The notes under the pieces: model-generated | Databases searched by the model: none | What the model was told of the DNA's origin: nothing | Seen by the model: the letters and a program-made list of their open reading frames with translations, nothing else | Shown here: positions 15,505 through 23,966 of the stretch, one piece after another | How the letters are laid out: the number at the start of each line of letters is the position of its first letter | Position numbering within the stretch: position 1 is the stretch's first letter | IMG/VR virus record: IMGVR_UViG_3300033064_006579 | Span: 1 to 64,000 of that record | DNA from: a virus | Reading direction: 5' to 3' (one strand) | DNA length: 64,000 nt | Position numbers and translations under genes: made by a program

Positions 15505-16577
15505 TAACCCGATCTCCTCCTGCGACGTCCGCTACGGCCAGTTCCTGCTCCTTCCCCCTTTTCTTCCTTCTTTTCTTCCTCCTTCAACTGAGCAGCCTTC
15601 ACTGCACAATCATCGTAGATATCGCAAGTATTACAACTATCTTGGCCATCAATACTCTTTCCAAATTCATGGCCATCCGGGCACTCTGACGACGCCGAAG
15701 TAGCGGGCTCCTCTTTTTTGTCCTCATTTCTTCTCGGCCGCCTCGGAGGCCTTGTTTCTTTCTCTGTCTCTTCGGCCTGCTTGGCAGGAGGACTCGAGGG
15801 CGTCTCGCCTTCCTTGAAAGGCTCGCCCCAGAATTCCTCATGCAACTCTTCTCGGGAAGGAATGTGAATGATTTCGTCGAGTGTATAAGCGGCGTTGAGC
15901 GCCCCTTCATCAATACTATAATCCCTGTTCTCGAATCGGTGGCCAACATATTTATAGCTCGGCCTTCGCTCGCCAGTACCTTTATCTTTAAAAGATGACT
16001 TCTCAATGGTAAAAGCAATACTCTTCCCCTCCTCTTCATCCGGGAAAAAGATTTTATTACCATGACGGTCTTGGCTTATAGGAATCAACTTGTCCTCCAT
16101 AAACCAATGAGCGGTTTCCCAAACCTGCACGCCTTTATCCTCCTCCTCATTACTGTCGTAACAAACAATATTATAAACGACACGGCGCTTGGGCTCGAGA
16201 GAATTCAAGAGATCCTCATCGAAATCGTCCTGGTGTATCATTTGAGCCTGGTGCTCACAGACAGGACACCTCTCTTTGAAATTTCTCTTTGGACAGACAA
16301 AATTATTCTCACCAGCACCAACCGCACGATGCACCCAAAGGTCAAGGACATAGGCCCACTCGCCCTCCTTAGCAATAGGATCGGTTGCACCGGCATAATA
16401 AGGAATAATATCGATAATATGATCGCCGGGAGTTGCCTTCCAAAAATCGACGTCTTCGAGATCGGACTTAAAAATTGAGCGATATTTTCCGCTGTCGCCC
16501 TTGCGAGCCGCGCTCTCGTCCATCCTCTTCTTGAGTTGCTCTTTTCTTTCCTCTCTACTCAACTTTTTTCTCGCCAT
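15504..16577 (-). CDS. gp32-like single-stranded DNA-binding protein
   Basis: 357 residues. A zinc-binding block, FVCPKRNFKERCPVCEHQAQ near residue 95, sits inside an OB-like region (HIIDIIPYYAG, WAYVLDLWVHRAVG), the arrangement of T4 gp32. The C-terminal 100 residues are a low-complexity linker (PPRRPRRNEDKKEEP), a second cysteine cluster (CPDGHEF...CNTCDIYDDC) and a basic tail GRSGRRRRRSG; gp32 and SSB normally end in an acidic tail, so the basic end is unusual. It coats single strands for replication and RecA loading. Confidence 0.78.
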   Translation of the reverse strand: MARKKLSREERKEQLKKRMDESAARKGDSGKYRSIFKSDLEDVDFWKATPGDHIIDIIPYYAGATDPIAKEGEWAYVLDLWVHRAVGAGENNFVCPKRNFKERCPVCEHQAQMIHQDDFDEDLLNSLEPKRRVVYNIVCYDSNEEEDKGVQVWETAHWFMEDKLIPISQDRHGNKIFFPDEEEGKSIAFTIEKSSFKDKGTGERRPSYKYVGHRFENRDYSIDEGALNAAYTLDEIIHIPSREELHEEFWGEPFKEGETPSSPPAKQAEETEKETRPPRRPRRNEDKKEEPATSASSECPDGHEFGKSIDGQDSCNTCDIYDDCAVKAAQLKEEEKKEEKGEGAGTGRSGRRRRRSG

Positions 16578-17138
16578 TTAATTCTCCTTTCTTCTTGTTC
16601 TCATTTTTTTATCCAGTCCTTCTCTAATGCCTTCACTTTTCTTAGATGAAACCTCATCTTTAACACCCTTTGGCAAGCGAGGGAAGTAATCCCTCAAAAA
16701 CAAATTAGTCAACCCCTCAAGAGAGGTTTTCTTAATACCCATCGCCCGCTCGGCGGTCTTGAGAATCTCTTCGTTCCTTATAGCATCAATCAGTTCCTCA
16801 GAAGCCTGAGCAATTTCCGCCGCCGCTTTCATCTCGGCCTCCCGAAACTCTTTATTCACCAAAATTGTATTCGTAATGGCAGCCTCGGTTGGTTTTTTAT
16901 CAAAACCAAATGGTTCTGGGTTAGAGCGGATTGAACCGTCGATCTCCGCCCTCTTGAGCTCGACCATTTTCTTAGTATCCGAACGAACTACCCTCAATGC
17001 TTCCTCGAGCTCGAGCCGCCTCGCATGAGCTTTCGCCCACTGCTCTCCCCAGTGCATAAAAACCGCAGGGTGCCTCTCGTACTCGTCGTCGAGGCTATGT
17101 TTATCAACCCTTGAATCTTCGTAATAATCTCTTTCCAT
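16578..17138 (-). CDS. Hypothetical helical protein, first gene after promoter A
   Basis: 186 residues, largely helical and charged (RRLELEEALRVVRSDTKKMV, AEMKAAAEIAQASEELIDAI). AAGGAGC lies 8 nt before the ATG. It is adjacent to the SSB gene with no gap and is the first gene downstream of a strong conserved promoter, so it probably belongs to the SSB-RecA transcription unit. A role as a replication or recombination accessory is inference from context. Confidence 0.6.
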   Translation of the reverse strand: MERDYYEDSRVDKHSLDDEYERHPAVFMHWGEQWAKAHARRLELEEALRVVRSDTKKMVELKRAEIDGSIRSNPEPFGFDKKPTEAAITNTILVNKEFREAEMKAAAEIAQASEELIDAIRNEEILKTAERAMGIKKTSLEGLTNLFLRDYFPRLPKGVKDEVSSKKSEGIREGLDKKMRTRRKEN

Positions 17139-17159
17139 AACAAGCTCCTTTGACTATTA

Positions 17160-17203
17160 TATTATAATGGATGTTCATTGAGTTCTTTAAAAAAATCTAA
17201 ACC
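17160..17203 (-). promoter_or_regulatory. Phage promoter A (conserved motif)
   Basis: On the minus strand a TATAAT (plus coordinates 17161-17166) is preceded by CCAT, then CTCAATGAACAT, and further upstream a run of T. The same layout, T-run, CTCARTR, YCAT, TATAAT, recurs at 30362 and 38285. It drives the hypothetical-SSB-RecA unit; the inferred leader is about 16 nt. Confidence 0.7.
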
Positions 17204-18135
17204 TGGCAAGCAAGATATAACGCCTCTATCAACCCCTCTCGACCAGAATAGTGAAGTGGATCAAGAAAAAGCGACATAATATCATAGTGCCGACGATCGC
17301 CAGAGTTTAAGAAAACAGAGCCCATATAGCCTTTGATTGCATAGCGAGAATCTTCAGGCTCAACATCGAGATTCTTAATCAACTTAGCCATTGTCTTCCA
17401 GCTCGACTGTCCTGGTGCCATTAATAAATCAAGGATGTCTTTGACCGAAGAGGAGGAGGCGGAGGCTGAAAGAATTGCATCGAAAGCTTTCTCGTCATCG
17501 TCTATATCGATCACTTGATCGAGGATGTTTAAAGCCGCTCGAGGACTACCGTTAGAACTCCGCGCGATCTCAACTAAATGCTTAGATGGAAACTCTACAC
17601 CCTCCTTATTGCAAATATCCTTCAAAAATTTAATCATTTGAGGGCGAGAAAAAGAAGACAATTGAAACACCATTGCCCTCTGCCCACGAATAGTTGCGAG
17701 AAGCCTCTGCGGCTCGGTTGTGCAGAGAAGGAAATAAACATGAGGCGGAGGTGCCTCCAAAAGATCGAGCATGGCATTTTGGAATTCATTGGTTGCTTTA
17801 TGACACTCATCCAAAATATAGACTCTGACTTTACCTTGAAGCGGAGAAAGTTTTGAAACACGAATAAGCTCTCGAGCAGTATCTATTCCCCTCATGTCGC
17901 TAATATTATATTCTTTAAGATCAAACTCGAAAGAACATCCAAGCTCTCTCGCCACTATACGAGCCAAAGTCGTTTTACCGCAACCAGAAGGACCTTGAAA
18001 TAATAGAGTATGCGGACGCCCTTCTTCCCTATCTAAAATGGATTTAAGAGACCGCACCATTTTCTCATTTCCAACAAATTCTTCGAAACTCTTAGGTCTA
18101 TATTTCAACCTCAACTCTTTAACTTCGTTACTCAC
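17197..18135 (-). CDS. Clamp loader AAA+ subunit (DnaX/RFC small subunit-like)
   Basis: 312 residues. LRLKYRPKSFEEFVGNE is the classic clamp-loader N-terminus; Walker A LFQGPSGCGKTTLA, Walker B VYILDECHKATNE (DECH), sensor 1 YFLLCTTEP, and sensor 2 GSPRAALNILDQV follow. The zinc module of bacterial DnaX is missing, so it is closer to RFC-small or T4 gp44 type. It loads the sliding clamp encoded at 23966-25003. The start overlaps the dCMP deaminase stop by 8 nt. Confidence 0.88.
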   Translation of the reverse strand: MSNEVKELRLKYRPKSFEEFVGNEKMVRSLKSILDREEGRPHTLLFQGPSGCGKTTLARIVARELGCSFEFDLKEYNISDMRGIDTARELIRVSKLSPLQGKVRVYILDECHKATNEFQNAMLDLLEAPPPHVYFLLCTTEPQRLLATIRGQRAMVFQLSSFSRPQMIKFLKDICNKEGVEFPSKHLVEIARSSNGSPRAALNILDQVIDIDDDEKAFDAILSASASSSSVKDILDLLMAPGQSSWKTMAKLIKNLDVEPEDSRYAIKGYMGSVFLNSGDRRHYDIMSLFLDPLHYSGREGLIEALYLACQV

Positions 18136-18670
18136 TTTTCATCCTCCTTTGTGATGTAAAACCTAACATCTTTTGTCTTGCAATCTCAACCTCCTCGTCA
18201 GAAAGCAGAAGTTGCTCGCTAACGACCCCAACTTTCTTTGTATTCCTCCAAAGAGCATCTCGATCGTGATCTTTTGACTCATATGATAATTCATAATAAA
18301 CTTTATAAATCCCTGCTCCTGCAATCATCTTCAGGCAAACATAACATGGCGATAAGGTGCAATACATTACTGTACCATCAATACTTATTCCTGATTTTGC
18401 CGCTTGGATTATTGCGTTCTGCTCAGCATGGATCGACGGACAGATATTGTATTTATCATCTTCAGGACCGCCGACCGACCTTCGATAACAAAAGTCAGAC
18501 CCTTTATCTGAACATTGCTCTCTGCCAGGCACCGTCCCTGTAAACCCGGTGGAAAGGATTCGATTTTCAGAATTAACGATAACCGCACCACTCGGCCTCG
18601 AATTACAAGAAGACCGAAGCGACGCCATCTTCGCCATAATCATAAAATACGAATTCCATTCAATCCTCAT
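18128..18670 (-). CDS. dCMP/cytidine deaminase family (ComE-like)
   Basis: 180 residues. Zinc-binding and catalytic motifs are present: CPSIHAEQNAIIQAAKSG (HAE with catalytic Glu) and TLSPCYVCLKMIAGAGI (PC-x-x-C). RPSGAVIVNSENRI gives the substrate-pocket start. An internal GREQCSDKG...FCYRRSVGG insertion with extra cysteines is typical of phage dCMP deaminases that bind a second zinc. It converts dCMP to dUMP for the thymidylate synthase-like enzyme encoded next door. Confidence 0.88.
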   Translation of the reverse strand: MRIEWNSYFMIMAKMASLRSSCNSRPSGAVIVNSENRILSTGFTGTVPGREQCSDKGSDFCYRRSVGGPEDDKYNICPSIHAEQNAIIQAAKSGISIDGTVMYCTLSPCYVCLKMIAGAGIYKVYYELSYESKDHDRDALWRNTKKVGVVSEQLLLSDEEVEIARQKMLGFTSQRRMKSE

Positions 18671-18858
18671 ATTTTTTCCTTTAATACTTCAATCAGCTGG
18701 CCAGCATCCCACTTAGTAAAGGGATCTGGCCACCTTCCATTATGATTAGCCCCTACGCCAAGTTCATCCCATAATCCGAGAATTATTTCTTTCTGTTCAT
18801 CAGTTGCTGGCTCGTCCATAAAATCAAACCTTTTAACCGGGAAATCTTCATGTTTCAT
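18667..18858 (-). CDS. Small DUF3072-like protein
   Basis: 63 residues. DEPATDEQKEIILGLWDELG and WPDPFTKWDAGQLIEVLKEK resemble the small helical DUF3072-type domain, where a helix precedes a 'lTK-x-EA-x-x-I' helix. It overlaps both neighbours by a few bases and sits between the nucleotide enzymes. Function unknown; the family likeness is from memory of the pattern only. Confidence 0.45.
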   Translation of the reverse strand: MKHEDFPVKRFDFMDEPATDEQKEIILGLWDELGVGANHNGRWPDPFTKWDAGQLIEVLKEKI

Positions 18859-19607
18859 TATTCAATCCTCAATATCTGTTTTAATGGTTCAATCTGGAAG
18901 TCGTAACAATGAAGGCCCATAGAAGTGAAACACAGCGGACCCGCTTCGACTCCATCCAGTTGCTCAGCTACGTACTCGTTCAGCAAAGTGAAGCCACCCA
19001 TGTTCTCGGGCCAGCCGCTATAAAGATCCCATGAACGAAAGATCACTCCGACAATCAATTTGCCACCCTTAATCTTGAAATCAATCCCGCGAAGGCAAGG
19101 ACTCGTGAGCCTTTCAGATTCGTTTCTGTATGGCTTATCATAAGCAAAATTGCTATGCAAATTGCCAATATTAATAAAACAATGATTATTCCCATAACCT
19201 TTCTCTTTAAAATGACGAATCACCCATTCAAGTTGGCTCTCGCGGAAAGGGGCGTTACTATCCACAATCTTGGCGTGGATATTCAAAAGTGGCAAGTTAA
19301 TCCAGCTCGAATAACGGTAATGCTCGTGGTCCTCCAGATTGTAATCCATCAGATAATTTGCAAAATACTTTTCGATATCTCCGTCAGTTGTTGGCACCGG
19401 GATTCCCTCTGGCATAATAGGAGCAAGGGGTCTTTCATGAGGATAGCGAGCCATGCCTGATACAAAATCAAATTCCAATCGAGTCTGACCAGCATATGAG
19501 CCAGTATCGATCTTATATTTCCGTCCAATGTGCCAAACTTGGTAGAGCAATTGAAACCAAGTGTCCATCAATGTCGTGCCGTCGATATGAGCCGCTTTGA
19601 TTCCCAT
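18858..19607 (-). CDS. Thymidylate synthase-like enzyme (dUMP/dCMP methyltransferase superfamily)
   Basis: 249 residues from ATG at 19607, preceded by GGAGG at good spacing; the open frame extends further but into the previous gene. The C-terminal half has LTSPCLRGIDFKIKGGKLIV, then FRSWDLYSGWPENMGGFTLL and FTSMGLHCYDFQIEPLK, matching the catalytic PC, the RS-D-x-x-G-x-P-x-N block and the HxY nucleotide contact of thymidylate synthases and dCMP hydroxymethylases. Whether it methylates or hydroxymethylates cannot be told. It is shorter than ThyA (264 aa in E. coli) and lacks some of its N-terminal arginine loop. Confidence 0.72.
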   Translation of the reverse strand: MGIKAAHIDGTTLMDTWFQLLYQVWHIGRKYKIDTGSYAGQTRLEFDFVSGMARYPHERPLAPIMPEGIPVPTTDGDIEKYFANYLMDYNLEDHEHYRYSSWINLPLLNIHAKIVDSNAPFRESQLEWVIRHFKEKGYGNNHCFINIGNLHSNFAYDKPYRNESERLTSPCLRGIDFKIKGGKLIVGVIFRSWDLYSGWPENMGGFTLLNEYVAEQLDGVEAGPLCFTSMGLHCYDFQIEPLKQILRIE

Positions 19608-19626
19608 TATTCCTCCACCCCTGAAA

Positions 19627-19893
19627 TCACTTGCCTTCATACAAAAACTCTTCTTCTGCAAGAGTTTTGCTCCTACTTCTGTCAAAATCACTTTTGAAAT
19701 TATCCAGGCAGAATTTGTCAATAGCGTCGATTGCTTCCTGCGCACATGTTTTGCAGATATAAAATGTGCCTTTATACGCCTCGCCAACCTCTTCTAAGCA
19801 AGCGAGTACTGTCTGCTTCCTATTACAAAATGCACACATCGCCATCACGTTAAATTCCTCGCCAACTCTTTCTGCCGACTTAATCGCTTTCAT
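19627..19893 (-). CDS. Small zinc-finger protein
   Basis: 88 residues. Cysteine pairs MCAFCNRK and YICKTCAQE, 26 residues apart, form a probable treble-clef or zinc ribbon. The remainder is charged and helical. It lies between a membrane zinc-ribbon protein and the thymidylate synthase-like gene. Unknown function. Confidence 0.55.
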   Translation of the reverse strand: MKAIKSAERVGEEFNVMAMCAFCNRKQTVLACLEEVGEAYKGTFYICKTCAQEAIDAIDKFCLDNFKSDFDRSRSKTLAEEEFLYEGK

Positions 19894-19908
19894 ATTATCC
19901 TCCTCTCA

Positions 19909-20238
19909 TTATTCGTGATGCCACCAAATTCTAATCTTCGTAGTGATATGCCATATAATGCCCGCAACCAATACGATCCCACCGACGGCGTAGCTATTTG
20001 TGCTATACAACACCCCATTCTTAAATGCGAACGCGGCGGCGACAAACCAAAACAAGGCAACGAGAAAGATAGTCGCCGAAATTGCCAATTGAATTTTCAG
20101 TCTCTTGCTGGTTAGTTGGATTGTAGCAAGCGGCGTATTAATACCCTGTGAGGTGAGCGCTGGAGCCCCACAGTAAGGGCACGAAGCCGCTAATGATGAG
20201 ATTTGATTATTACATTCGGAACAATTAATAAGTGCCAT
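19909..20238 (-). CDS. Zinc-ribbon membrane protein
   Basis: 109 residues. An N-terminal zinc ribbon (INCSECNNQISSLAASCPYC, C-x2-C...C-x2-C) is followed by two hydrophobic segments, LAISATIFLVALFWFVAAAF and YAVGGIVLVAGIIWHI, and a short basic-aromatic tail. This layout (zinc ribbon plus transmembrane hairpin) is common in small bacterial and phage membrane proteins of unknown role. Confidence 0.62.
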   Translation of the reverse strand: MALINCSECNNQISSLAASCPYCGAPALTSQGINTPLATIQLTSKRLKIQLAISATIFLVALFWFVAAAFAFKNGVLYSTNSYAVGGIVLVAGIIWHITTKIRIWWHHE

Positions 20239-20497
20239 TATTTATCCTCCTTTTTTCCTCCCTTAATTGACGAATATATGGCATAGCATCAACAGCATGC
20301 ACATTACCATTCTCATCTCTTTCTGTAAAAAATGCACACTGAGGAATGTCGATCATACCCTCAACATTGATTATTCTATTCCCCGCCCTTACAATTACAA
20401 AAGATGTAAATTGGGGAATATCAATAACATTGATTATTCTAACCCTCTTCTTTGCGAGATAATAATCTGCAATACGAGTCGCTTTATTATTTTTCAT
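20225..20497 (-). CDS. Hypothetical protein, 90 aa
   Basis: 90 residues. Beta-rich centre with a near repeat: RIINVIDIPQF and RIINVEGMIDIPQC. C-terminus is basic (RQLREEKRRINNG). Start overlaps the end of the 25-aa ORF upstream and its own end overlaps the membrane protein start by 14 nt. No family recognised. Confidence 0.5.
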   Translation of the reverse strand: MKNNKATRIADYYLAKKRVRIINVIDIPQFTSFVIVRAGNRIINVEGMIDIPQCAFFTERDENGNVHAVDAMPYIRQLREEKRRINNGTY

Positions 20498-20564
20498 TGT
20501 CTGTTCCTTCTTTAAAACTGATTCTGACCGCTCTAATCGCCACGTGAGTAGGTTTTAATCTCAT
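20487..20564 (-). CDS. Possible 25-aa ORF inside 43-nt repeated element
   Basis: ATG at 20564 gives 25 codons, MRLKPTHVAIRAVRISFKEG then TDNEK. The core KP-xxx-AIRA-x-RI-x-F is shared with the 28-aa ORF at 62371-62457. It lies in frame after the DNA polymerase stop. There is no good Shine-Dalgarno, so it may be a DNA or RNA element rather than a gene. Confidence 0.3.
   Translation of the reverse strand: MRLKPTHVAIRAVRISFKEGTDNEK
20514..20556 (-). repeat. 43-nt dispersed element, copy 1
   Basis: On the minus strand the element runs from AAAACCTACTCACGTGGCG to GTTTT. It is 43 nt long, closely similar to the copies at 62383-62425 (same orientation) and 45647-45689 (opposite orientation). Confidence 0.75.
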
Positions 20565-20579
20565 ATCAATAGAAATGTG

Positions 20580-23500
20580 TTAAAGTAAAATTTCGTTTAT
20601 CCCTCCAAGTGATTTGATAGTCTCGAAAAAATTCTTTATGCCTGCTTCAAATAATTCCTCGTTTGCCTTGCGGTTATGGAGAACCGCTGCCGGATGGACG
20701 CACCAACAAATCCATGCCTTCGCTTTCTCGTTCCATTCAGTCATACCGTTCTTTTTAGTGATACCGCCGTCAGCCCCAGTCCACGCCTTGATATTCGTAT
20801 TGCCGAAGGCGAGGATCAACCGACAATCTATCTCCTCAAGTTCCTCGACGAGCCATGGCAGGCAAGCGTCAATATGCTCTTTCTTCGGCGTCTTCGTAAT
20901 GCTCGGCCAGCATTTCACAATATTTGAAACATGAAATTTCAACCTATTCAATCCGTACATCGTGATCTCAGGCCATAGAATATCATTACCGGCAGCGCCG
21001 CAGAATCCCTCCCTATTCTTATCTTCTTCTCTGCCCGGTCCCTCACCGATTATCGCTATATTCCATAGCCCCTTGGACGGCATCACTGGCGTCGAGCATT
21101 CTTCTCTAAGCCCGCACCTTTCGCACTCGAGGAGTTCTCGATTTGAAAACCTGACTCTCCTAAATATCTCTGGCACGATAATCTTTCCGACTTTGACATC
21201 CTCGACATCTCTCGACCTAATACGTTCTCCAATAACTTTATCGAGGTTGGGGTAAGCCAGAGAAGAGTCTTGATGTATAGGGAAACTAAAATACTCCTGG
21301 GCGTTAGGACGAGCAATTCCTTCATCAATCCCATCGAAAGCTCCTATATCCTCGAGCATCTGCTCGAATTTGTTTTTTTTACCAATTGGTGGAGATCCAT
21401 CCTTTTCTTTCAGCCGGAAAAAACCCTTGTTTTTTCCAACTTTGAGTTTTTCAAAAGAGGCGGCTTTAGAGGCAGTCTTTTCGCCAACCCCTTTAATTTC
21501 AATGAAAGGCACATATAGCTTGTCATCCTTAGCAACCCATTTAAACGCGTCGGAAATGCCACATTTGGGCACAACAATCGACAGACCTAAACGACAAGAC
21601 TCCTTTATTAATTCTTCCTTTTTCCCTTCTGAACCGTAGGAAAGATTGGCACAAATAAATTGGGTAGGATAATAGACTTTTAACCACATACACCAAAAAC
21701 CGATCATTGAGTATGTAAAAGAATGGCTGCGATTAAATCCGTAGCCGCCAAACTCCTCGATTTCTTTCCAAATCACCTCTGCCTTTTTACTCGATATGCC
21801 GTTTGCTTTGTTGCACCCACTAATAAAGCTATCTTTAAACTTCACAAGTTCTTTTTTACCTCTGCTTTTTCCAATGACTTTTCTAACCTTATCGGACTCG
21901 GCCCATGTGAAACCAGCAAGATCCCTAACTAATTGCATAACCTGCTCTTGATAAACAAGAATACCATAGGTCGAGCCGGCTATATTTTCAACTTTAGGGT
22001 GAGACGACTTCCATTTTTTGCCGTTTTTCCTTTCGACATATTTACCCACCATGCCGCTTCTCAATGGCCCGGGACGATAGAGAGCGTTGATGGCAACAAG
22101 ATCTTCGAAATTACTTACCTTCATTTTTTTACAGAGATTAGTAATACCATGAGAATTGAATTGGAAACAACCAACGGTCTCGCCATCGGCAAACTCTCTA
22201 AAAACCTTCTCATCATCAATCGGAATATCTTCGAATACAATATCTATGTCACGACTCTTTTTAATTAGCTTTTTTGCTTCGTTAAGAATTGACAAGGCAC
22301 TAAGGCCAAGAACATCGAGCTTCAAAAGTCCGACGTGCTCGGCGTTGTCGAAATCCCAATTGATTACAACCTGGTCGCTTCTGCTCATTAAATTACATCT
22401 CTTGCCAAGCCTCAAATCTTCGGCAGATATCACGACCCCAGCAGCATGACGGCCATAACCCCTTACTTGACCCTCTAAAGCAATAGCATATTTAACAACA
22501 TCCGGATATTTTCTTTTGAACCTTTCGCCTTCTTTTGTGTCTTCAACAGCCTTTTTAATCCAGTCATGACTTTTTGCTTTTGTCGACGGCTCGTCGATCG
22601 CCTTGGCAAACTCATCTACGTCTTTATAAGGTACATCAAAAACCCTTGCAACGTCGCGGATAGCCATACGGGCCTTCATCCTGAGAAAAGTCGAAATCCC
22701 AGCAACACTATTTCTACCATATAAGTCTTCGAGATGGGAGAGAACAAGATGGCGTTTCGCATCTTCGAAATCGATGTCGATGTCTGGATAATCTATTCGA
22801 TCTTCAGAAATAAATCTTGAAAAAAGCAAGCTATGCTTGACAGGATCAACCGAAGTGATTCTAAGAAGATAAGAGATCAACGATCCGCTCACAGACCCTC
22901 TGCCCGGCCCAATCATGATATCATGTTCCCCGCACCAATTAACGAGTTCCCAGACTATGAGAAAGTATCGAGAAAATTTCTTGGTCTTTATAAGCTCAAA
23001 CTCCTCGTGCAGCCTATCCTCATAGATCTCCAACGGTTCGAGTTTGTTTCTTTTTCCATCACAACAAAGATCCCAAAGCACCAAATCCTCGTCGAGATGC
23101 GATTCAATATTGGGAGGCATTGGCAAGAAAATATCTTGTTTTTCAACCCTGAAATCACAGCACTTCTCGGCGATTTCAATAGTATTCGCCATGGCTTCTT
23201 CTATATCTTCGTCTCTAAGAACACCCTGCTCTCTAAAAGATTTGACCATCTCATCAGCAGATTTAAGATAGAGCTCGTCAAAATCGCCAAATGTCCAACG
23301 ATCTTTATCTGCCCATTTCTTTTTTCTTTGGACAGCAAGAAGAACTTCCTGAAGGATATTGTCTCTTGGGTTTACATAATGGCAATCATTTGTGGCAACA
23401 AGGGAAACTGGAGGGTCAAAATGATCACTAAAATCAAGAACAATATTTGTCGTTTCGATCTGGATCTTCGGGCTATGGGGCATGACTTCGACATAAATTT

Positions 23501-23966
23501 CTGAGGTGAGAGCAACTGCATCAAAAAAATCTGCGCCTCGTTCGTGATGTAAAAAAGTATCTAAACAGCCAGTAAGAACTATCAAGCCATCGAGATGTTG
23601 TAAAAGCCTATTGTAATCGATTCTTGGTTTACGATAGAAGCCTTCAAGGTTGGCATAGGTTAAAAGTTGAAGAAGGTTTTCCCAACCCGCTTTGTTCTTG
23701 ACTAACAAGACAATGTGACGACGTTTTTCATCTTTATTCTTTACCTTGGCGTCTGGGACAATATAACACTCGCAGCCAGTGATTGGCTTGACACCTTGTC
23801 TGTCGCATTCCTTCTGCCACTCGATAATGCCGTCGACATTGCCATGATTCGTGAGCCCTATATATTTTTGCCCCAACTCTTTGGCTCGTTTAATATAACT
23901 TTCTGCTGTCCCGACGCCGTCGAGCTGAGAGTACTCATTGTGAATGTGTAAGTGACAGAAATTCAT
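20580..23966 (-). CDS. dnaE: DNA polymerase III alpha (DnaE-type) fused to family-4 uracil-DNA glycosylase
   Basis: 1128 residues from ATG at 23966, which overlaps the clamp stop (TAATG). The PHP domain starts at once (FCHLHIHNEYSQLDG; TNHGNVDGI). The catalytic acidic motif is YPDIDIDFEDAKR near residue 395, and RGYGRHAAGVVIS, KLDVLGLSALS and YRPGPLRSGMV fit the family C palm and fingers. From about residue 930 the sequence is a UDG: CERCGLREEC (iron-sulfur ligands), NIAIIGEGPGREEDKN (motif A) and CVHPAAVLHN (motif B, HP-x-x-x-L). The fusion couples synthesis with removal of uracil. UDG domains fused to phage PolA are known from SPO1-type phages; a DnaE fusion is uncommon. Confidence 0.9.
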   Translation of the reverse strand: MNFCHLHIHNEYSQLDGVGTAESYIKRAKELGQKYIGLTNHGNVDGIIEWQKECDRQGVKPITGCECYIVPDAKVKNKDEKRRHIVLLVKNKAGWENLLQLLTYANLEGFYRKPRIDYNRLLQHLDGLIVLTGCLDTFLHHERGADFFDAVALTSEIYVEVMPHSPKIQIETTNIVLDFSDHFDPPVSLVATNDCHYVNPRDNILQEVLLAVQRKKKWADKDRWTFGDFDELYLKSADEMVKSFREQGVLRDEDIEEAMANTIEIAEKCCDFRVEKQDIFLPMPPNIESHLDEDLVLWDLCCDGKRNKLEPLEIYEDRLHEEFELIKTKKFSRYFLIVWELVNWCGEHDIMIGPGRGSVSGSLISYLLRITSVDPVKHSLLFSRFISEDRIDYPDIDIDFEDAKRHLVLSHLEDLYGRNSVAGISTFLRMKARMAIRDVARVFDVPYKDVDEFAKAIDEPSTKAKSHDWIKKAVEDTKEGERFKRKYPDVVKYAIALEGQVRGYGRHAAGVVISAEDLRLGKRCNLMSRSDQVVINWDFDNAEHVGLLKLDVLGLSALSILNEAKKLIKKSRDIDIVFEDIPIDDEKVFREFADGETVGCFQFNSHGITNLCKKMKVSNFEDLVAINALYRPGPLRSGMVGKYVERKNGKKWKSSHPKVENIAGSTYGILVYQEQVMQLVRDLAGFTWAESDKVRKVIGKSRGKKELVKFKDSFISGCNKANGISSKKAEVIWKEIEEFGGYGFNRSHSFTYSMIGFWCMWLKVYYPTQFICANLSYGSEGKKEELIKESCRLGLSIVVPKCGISDAFKWVAKDDKLYVPFIEIKGVGEKTASKAASFEKLKVGKNKGFFRLKEKDGSPPIGKKNKFEQMLEDIGAFDGIDEGIARPNAQEYFSFPIHQDSSLAYPNLDKVIGERIRSRDVEDVKVGKIIVPEIFRRVRFSNRELLECERCGLREECSTPVMPSKGLWNIAIIGEGPGREEDKNREGFCGAAGNDILWPEITMYGLNRLKFHVSNIVKCWPSITKTPKKEHIDACLPWLVEELEEIDCRLILAFGNTNIKAWTGADGGITKKNGMTEWNEKAKAWICWCVHPAAVLHNRKANEELFEAGIKNFFETIKSLGGINEILL

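Noticed and set aside
20487-20564. N-terminal remnant of ThyX (AIRAVRISF resembles the ThyX start)
   Set aside because: The likeness covers about ten residues only, and the segment occurs three times without the rest of ThyX.
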